From the NCBI RefSeq assembly GCF_018885265.1, contig NZ_CP076538.1, positions 186,001 to 250,000 on the forward strand: a stretch of DNA of 64,000 nucleotides, in the 5' to 3' direction. This document shows, in pieces, positions 60,372 to 64,000 of this stretch; within the stretch, counting starts at the first letter, position 1; each line of letters begins with the position of its first letter. Made by a program: the position numbers and the translations under genes. This stretch comes from Amycolatopsis aidingensis (GTDB lineage: Bacteria; Actinomycetota; Actinomycetes; Mycobacteriales; Pseudonocardiaceae). Under the pieces are notes generated by a model that worked only from the letters and a program-made list of their open reading frames with translations, made no database searches and was not told where the DNA came from.

Positions 60372-61209
60372 GGCGCTCCTCCGGCAGGTCGTACGCGCTG
60401 GCAAGTTGTGCCAGGAACGCCTTCGATTGTTGCTGGCCCAGCGCGTCATTGGCTAGCTGCTGGAGGGTGGAGCGGTACTTGACTATTGCGTCCCTGTGAT
60501 CCACGAACACCCCGGCCAACGGATTCTCCAAGTAGGCCATCGGACCGTGATCGTCGAAGTCCATCAAGGTCAGCGCGCCGGCAACGGCGGCATGCTGACC
60601 TGACCCGAAGGGCACGACCCGGAGCGTGATGTGCGGCCGTTCGACCAAGAAGAGGAGATGCAGCATCTGTTCGTTCATGACCTTGTCGCCGCCGAATGGA
60701 CAGCGCAAGGCGGCTTCGTACACGAAGTACGTGAACTGTGGCGGCCGCCAGCTACGCAGGACTTGTTGCCGTTCCAGTCGCAAGGCCACTCTTGAGTTGA
60801 TCTCTTCTTCCTCCCGGGGAGGCAGGCCGATGACCGCGCGCGCATAGCCCTCTGTTTGCAGCAGCCCTGGTATCAGCAACGGCGAGGTCGCGGTGATGAC
60901 GCGTGCCGTTGTCTCATGCAGGATGAGGGTACGAAGACTGTGCATGCGCACCAGGTAGCCGTCTTCGGTTTCCCTTGCCAGGCGGAGCACCTCGGCGGCT
61001 TCCGGGGCGTTGACCCCGCAGTGGGCCAGGTAGGTCGTCACGTTGACCTCGGTGAAGCTGCCGGTGCCCGCCTCGAACCGGGAGACCGTGCTCTGCGCCC
61101 AGCCCAGTCTGCGTGCCAGGTCGACCCCGTTCAGGCCGGCGCGCTCACGCCGCCTGCGGAGCTCCGCACCGAGCTCGCGGCGGCGTGCGTCACTTGACTT
61201 CGATGGCAT
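60337..61209 (-). CDS. XRE-family regulator with DUF5753 domain
   Basis: 290 residues. The HTH is RRRRERAGLNGVDLARRLGW with AQSTVSRFEAGTGS (about 18-60). DUF5753 follows, with LLIPGLLQTEGYARAVIGLP, FVYEAALRCPFGGDKVMNEQ and VVPFGSGQHAAVAGALTLMD. It is divergent from the glycan operon that starts at 61399 (189 bp), and could regulate it or only itself. The partner DUF397 gene overlaps its 3' end. Confidence 0.86.
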   Translation of the reverse strand: MPSKSSDARRRELGAELRRRRERAGLNGVDLARRLGWAQSTVSRFEAGTGSFTEVNVTTYLAHCGVNAPEAAEVLRLARETEDGYLVRMHSLRTLILHETTARVITATSPLLIPGLLQTEGYARAVIGLPPREEEEINSRVALRLERQQVLRSWRPPQFTYFVYEAALRCPFGGDKVMNEQMLHLLFLVERPHITLRVVPFGSGQHAAVAGALTLMDFDDHGPMAYLENPLAGVFVDHRDAIVKYRSTLQQLANDALGQQQSKAFLAQLASAYDLPEERHDHVRNDLAEE

Positions 61210-61398
61210 GGACCCACGCTATTGCGCCGTGACCTGCGAATATGGCACAGACGCGCGGGCTCCACCCCAAGGGAGCACGGGATGTCCCCTGGGCATCCGG
61301 GGCAACCGGAACCGATGGTGAAGCGTCGGGGTACGGGGCGGTCAACCCGGACGGCAGCTGCCATACACTACGAACCGACATCAGGCAACGGGAGGGGC

Positions 61399-62538
61399 AT
61401 GTCCACCAGCTCCGAGACGATCGCTCTCGGCCAACCGACCGTCGGCGACGAGGAGCTCGCCGCAGTGGCGGAGGTCTTCCGTTCCGGGTGGCTCGCCGGA
61501 GCGGGCCCGACCTGCCGCAAGTTCGAGGAACGCTTCGCCGCCGCCACCGGCACCGCGCACGCGCTGAGCACCAGCAGCTGCGGTGCCGCGCTCTACCTTG
61601 GTCTGCGGGTCCTGGACGTGCGGCCGGGTGACGAGGTGATCGTCGGCGACTACACCTTCCCTGCCACCGGCCACGCGGTGCTACAGGCCGGGGCGACCCC
61701 GGTGTTCGCCGACGTGCGCCCGGACATCTGGAGCGCCGACCCCGCCGCCGTCGAGGCGCTGGTCACCCCGCGCACGGTGGGCATACTGGCGGTGGATGTG
61801 GCAGGCCAGCCGGGGGACTTCGACGAGTACCGGGCGATCGCCGACAAGCACGGGCTGTGGCTGTTCGAGGACGCGGCCTGCGCGGCAGGCGCCACCTACC
61901 GGGAACGCCCTGCGGGCAGCCTGGCCGATCTCGCCGCCTTCTCCTTCCACGGCCGCAAGGGCATCACCGCGGGCGAGGGCGGCGCGCTGGTCTCCGACCG
62001 CGCCGACCTGATCGAGCACGCGCGCAGGCTGCACACCTACGGTATCGAGCCGGCCTTCTCCCGCGGGACGCGCGGCGAGCTGCCGATCCCGGTCTTCCAG
62101 GAGGCCGGTTACAACTTCCGGCTCTCCGACATCCAGGCCGCCATCATGAACGTGCAGCTGGACCGGCTGCCGGACCTGGTGGCCGCCCGCCGGTCGGTGG
62201 CACGGCGCTACCACCAGGGACTCGCCGAGCTGCCAGGGGTAGCCGTCCCGGCGGAGCTGCCCGACCGCGGGCACCCGTGGCAAGCCTACATTCTCACCAT
62301 CGCCGAGGAGCTCGGGCGCGACCGGCTGGCGCTCGAGTTGCGCGAGCGCGGGATCCAATGCAACTTCGGCACCTATGCCTCGCACTTGCAGCCGGTGTAC
62401 GGCGAGCAGCGGCCGCTGCCGGTTTCCGCCGACGTCTTCCGTCGGCACCTTGCCATCCCGATGCACGCCAACCTGACCGAGTACGAGGTGCAGCGGGTTG
62501 TCGACACCGTGCGCGCGGTCGTCACCGAGCTGTCCTGA
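61399..62538 (+). CDS. DegT/DnrJ/EryC1/StrS-family aminotransferase
   Basis: 379 residues. PLP-dependent family motifs: GPTCRKFEERFAAATGTAHA, GDEVIVGDYTFPATGHAVL, FEDAACAAGA (Asp158) and the PLP-binding Lys in SFHGRKGITAGEGG (Lys187). These enzymes transfer an amino group to a nucleotide-linked keto sugar, or to an aldehyde. First gene of the operon with an epimerase and glycosyltransferase. GGGAGGGG lies right before ATG 61399. Confidence 0.9.
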   Translation: MSTSSETIALGQPTVGDEELAAVAEVFRSGWLAGAGPTCRKFEERFAAATGTAHALSTSSCGAALYLGLRVLDVRPGDEVIVGDYTFPATGHAVLQAGATPVFADVRPDIWSADPAAVEALVTPRTVGILAVDVAGQPGDFDEYRAIADKHGLWLFEDAACAAGATYRERPAGSLADLAAFSFHGRKGITAGEGGALVSDRADLIEHARRLHTYGIEPAFSRGTRGELPIPVFQEAGYNFRLSDIQAAIMNVQLDRLPDLVAARRSVARRYHQGLAELPGVAVPAELPDRGHPWQAYILTIAEELGRDRLALELRERGIQCNFGTYASHLQPVYGEQRPLPVSADVFRRHLAIPMHANLTEYEVQRVVDTVRAVVTELS

Positions 62539-62563
62539 TCGAACACCACGAGAAAGCGAACGC

Positions 62564-63493
62564 ATGTCCGACAAGAAGGTCTTCTTCACCGGCGGCGGTG
62601 GATTCATCGCCGGGCACGTCATCCCCCTCCTGCTCGAGCGGGACTACTCGGTGGTGATCTACGACAACATGACCCGCGGTAACCGGGACCGGATCGCGGA
62701 GTTCATGGAGACCGGCAAGGTCGAGCTGGTGGAGAAGGACGTGCGCTACGGCGGCGGGGTACGCGAGGCCATCCGTGGCTGCACGCATGCCATTCACTTC
62801 GCCACCGTGTCGATCAACAAGTCGGTTGCCGATCCGCACGAATCGATCGACATCAACATGACCGGCAACCACAACGTCTTCGCCGCCGCGGCCGACGAAG
62901 GCGTGCAGCGCCTGGTGTTCGCCTCCTCCGCCTCGGTCTACGGCGAGCCGAAGAAGCTGCCGATGCACGAGGACGACCCGCTCGACCCGCTCACCCCGTA
63001 CTGCATCTCCAAACGCGCGGGGGAGGACCTGCTCGGCTTCTACCAGCGGCACCATGGCCTTTCCTGGAACGCCCTGCGGTTCTTCAATGTCTACGGCCCC
63101 GGCCAGAAGATCGAGGCGTACTACACCTCGGTGATCAACCACTTCATCCAGCGCCTGCGGGCCGGTCAGCCGCCGGTCATCGACGGCAAGGGCGAGCAGT
63201 CGATGGACTTCGTGCACGTCACCGATCTCGCCAAGGCCGTGGTGCTGGCGCTGGAGTCCGAGCGGGCGAACCTGCCGATCAACATCGGCACCGGCATCGA
63301 CACCTCGGTCGCCACCCTGGCGAAGATCCTGATCGACGCGGTCGGGGTGGACGTGGAACCGCAGTTCAACCCACGGGACGTGCTGGTGTCGCGGCGTGCC
63401 GCGGACATCGAGCGCGCCCGCGAGGTACTCGGCTGGTCCCCGGAGATCACGGTCGAGCAGGGTATGTCCGACCTGGTCAAGGCCTCGGCTTGA
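62564..63493 (+). CDS. NAD(P)-dependent sugar epimerase/dehydratase (extended SDR)
   Basis: 309 residues. Rossmann motif VFFTGGGGFIAGHVIPLL, then SSASVYGEP, the catalytic YCISK (Tyr146, Lys150) and ALRFFNVYGPGQK. This is an NDP-sugar 4-epimerase or 4,6-dehydratase-like SDR (UDP-glucose 4-epimerase/GDP-mannose group). 25 bp after the aminotransferase stop. The substrate is unknown; it probably prepares a sugar for the next gene. Confidence 0.88.
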   Translation: MSDKKVFFTGGGGFIAGHVIPLLLERDYSVVIYDNMTRGNRDRIAEFMETGKVELVEKDVRYGGGVREAIRGCTHAIHFATVSINKSVADPHESIDINMTGNHNVFAAAADEGVQRLVFASSASVYGEPKKLPMHEDDPLDPLTPYCISKRAGEDLLGFYQRHHGLSWNALRFFNVYGPGQKIEAYYTSVINHFIQRLRAGQPPVIDGKGEQSMDFVHVTDLAKAVVLALESERANLPINIGTGIDTSVATLAKILIDAVGVDVEPQFNPRDVLVSRRAADIERAREVLGWSPEITVEQGMSDLVKASA

Positions 63494-63549
63494 CTGGCTT
63501 GACGGAGGCGGGCAGCGAACCAGCCGCGGGACCGGCAAAGGGGCGGGCG

Positions 63550-64000
63550 ATGCGGATCGTCGTGGTGAACAACTTCTTCCCACCGCGGGTGGGCGGGAGC
63601 GCGCATATGGCCGCCTCGCTGGCCGCGGAATACGTCGCGGCCGGGCACGAGGTGCTCGCGGTGACCGCGGCCTACGCCGACGCGCCTGCCGAGGAGAAGG
63701 TGGACGGCTACCGGGTGGTCCGGCTGCCCGCCATGAAAATGCCGCAGCTGGGGCTGTCGATCGACTTCGACATGACCTTCGCCTCGGTGAAACCGCGCAA
63801 CTGGCGCCGGTTGTTCCGGTTGCTGGACGAGTTCCAGCCGGACGCCATTCACCTGCACGGGCAGTTCTTCGACCTGTCCTGGCTGGCAGGCTGGTACGCG
63901 CGCCGCCGCAACCTGCCGATGTTGCTGACCATCCACACCCTGCTGATCAGCGACAAGAAGCTGTACAGCGCGGTGTTCCGGCTGCTGGACGCGGTGCTGG
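63550..64000 (+). CDS. GT4-type glycosyltransferase, N-terminal part (runs off window)
   Basis: At least 150 residues, open to the window end. It starts MRIVVVNNFFPPRVGGSAHM, the usual GT-B first strand and donor/acceptor loop of GT4 enzymes (IVVVNNFFPPRVGGSA), followed by FQPDAIHLHGQFFDLSWLAG and LPMLLTIHTLL. The C-terminal nucleotide-sugar domain is outside. AAAGGGG lies 6 nt before the ATG. It extends the sugar operon. Confidence 0.8.
   Translation, partial: MRIVVVNNFFPPRVGGSAHMAASLAAEYVAAGHEVLAVTAAYADAPAEEKVDGYRVVRLPAMKMPQLGLSIDFDMTFASVKPRNWRRLFRLLDEFQPDAIHLHGQFFDLSWLAGWYARRRNLPMLLTIHTLLISDKKLYSAVFRLLDAVL

Noticed and set aside
1..64000. CRISPR arrays, tRNA and rRNA genes
   Set aside because: No regularly spaced repeats of 23-40 bp and no cloverleaf or rRNA sequence seen in the intergenic regions.

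Overview
The window is high-GC actinobacterial DNA: most third codon positions are G or C, GTG and TTG starts are common, and genes often overlap by 4 bp (ATGA or GTGA). The gene families point to a filamentous actinomycete, most likely of the Pseudonocardiales (Amycolatopsis/Saccharopolyspora type). They include a SARP/AfsR regulator, XRE-DUF5753/DUF397 pairs, DUF3558 lipoproteins, EspG with PE/PPE-like proteins, an Excalibur protein with a class F-like sortase, and septum-formation-type proteins. The genus assignment is inference. I see no rRNA, tRNA or CRISPR array.

Layout. 1-5.8 kb: the end of an ABC-transporter-like ATPase, a GAF sensor kinase, a STAND ATPase, a GT-B-like protein of unknown function, and a DevR/NarL-type response regulator translationally coupled to it. 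6-10.5 kb: a surface-protein/sortase pair, a 106-bp structured repeat (copy A), a double DUF427 protein, a secreted SNase-like protein, a methyltransferase and a solo ClpP. 10.5-13.5 kb: a nuclease-helicase (PD-(D/E)xK plus DUF2075) next to a MazG pyrophosphohydrolase and two decayed gene pieces. 13.5-17 kb: small membrane proteins, lipoproteins and an AT-richer, overlapping four-gene cassette with a WXG-like protein and a DUF3558 lipoprotein. 17-24.5 kb: small hypotheticals and a large SF1-helicase/PLD-like protein whose catalytic motifs look lost. 24.6-30.6 kb: envelope enzymes (S12 serine hydrolase, L,D-transpeptidase), an alpha/beta hydrolase, coaA and a macro-domain protein. 30.7-36.8 kb: pheA, a histidine phosphatase, a TenA protein, lipoproteins, repeat copy B, an MFS exporter and a secreted metallophosphoesterase. 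36.8-45.8 kb: DUF2252, an XRE/DUF397 pair, a zincin, a septum-formation-type protein, a glutathionylspermidine-synthase-like module, a haloalkane-dehalogenase-like enzyme, serS and a DUF3558 lipoprotein. 45.8-54.5 kb: a P450 and an L-2-hydroxyglutarate-oxidase-like gene opposite a TetR regulator, then MerR, a DHA2-type MFS exporter and a SARP regulator. 54.5-60.2 kb: an orphan ESX cassette (PE-like, DUF3558, PPE-like, EspG) whose last codons were replaced by an IS630-family insertion. 60.2-64 kb: a second XRE/DUF397 pair and the start of a sugar/glycan operon (DegT aminotransferase, NAD-dependent epimerase, glycosyltransferase).

How the parts fit. Core metabolism (coaA, pheA, serS, tenA) is interspersed with cell-envelope functions and with conflict- or regulation-type modules. 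The most unusual observation is a pair of 106-bp repeats at 7.4 and 34.3 kb, about 86% identical by hand count. Each can fold into the same long hairpin, and some differences between them are compensatory on the two arms. Other points for a second look are the nuclease-helicase/MazG pair, the apparently dead helicase-PLD protein, the STAND/GT-B-like neighbourhood, and the IS630 insertion that supplies new stop codons to its neighbours.
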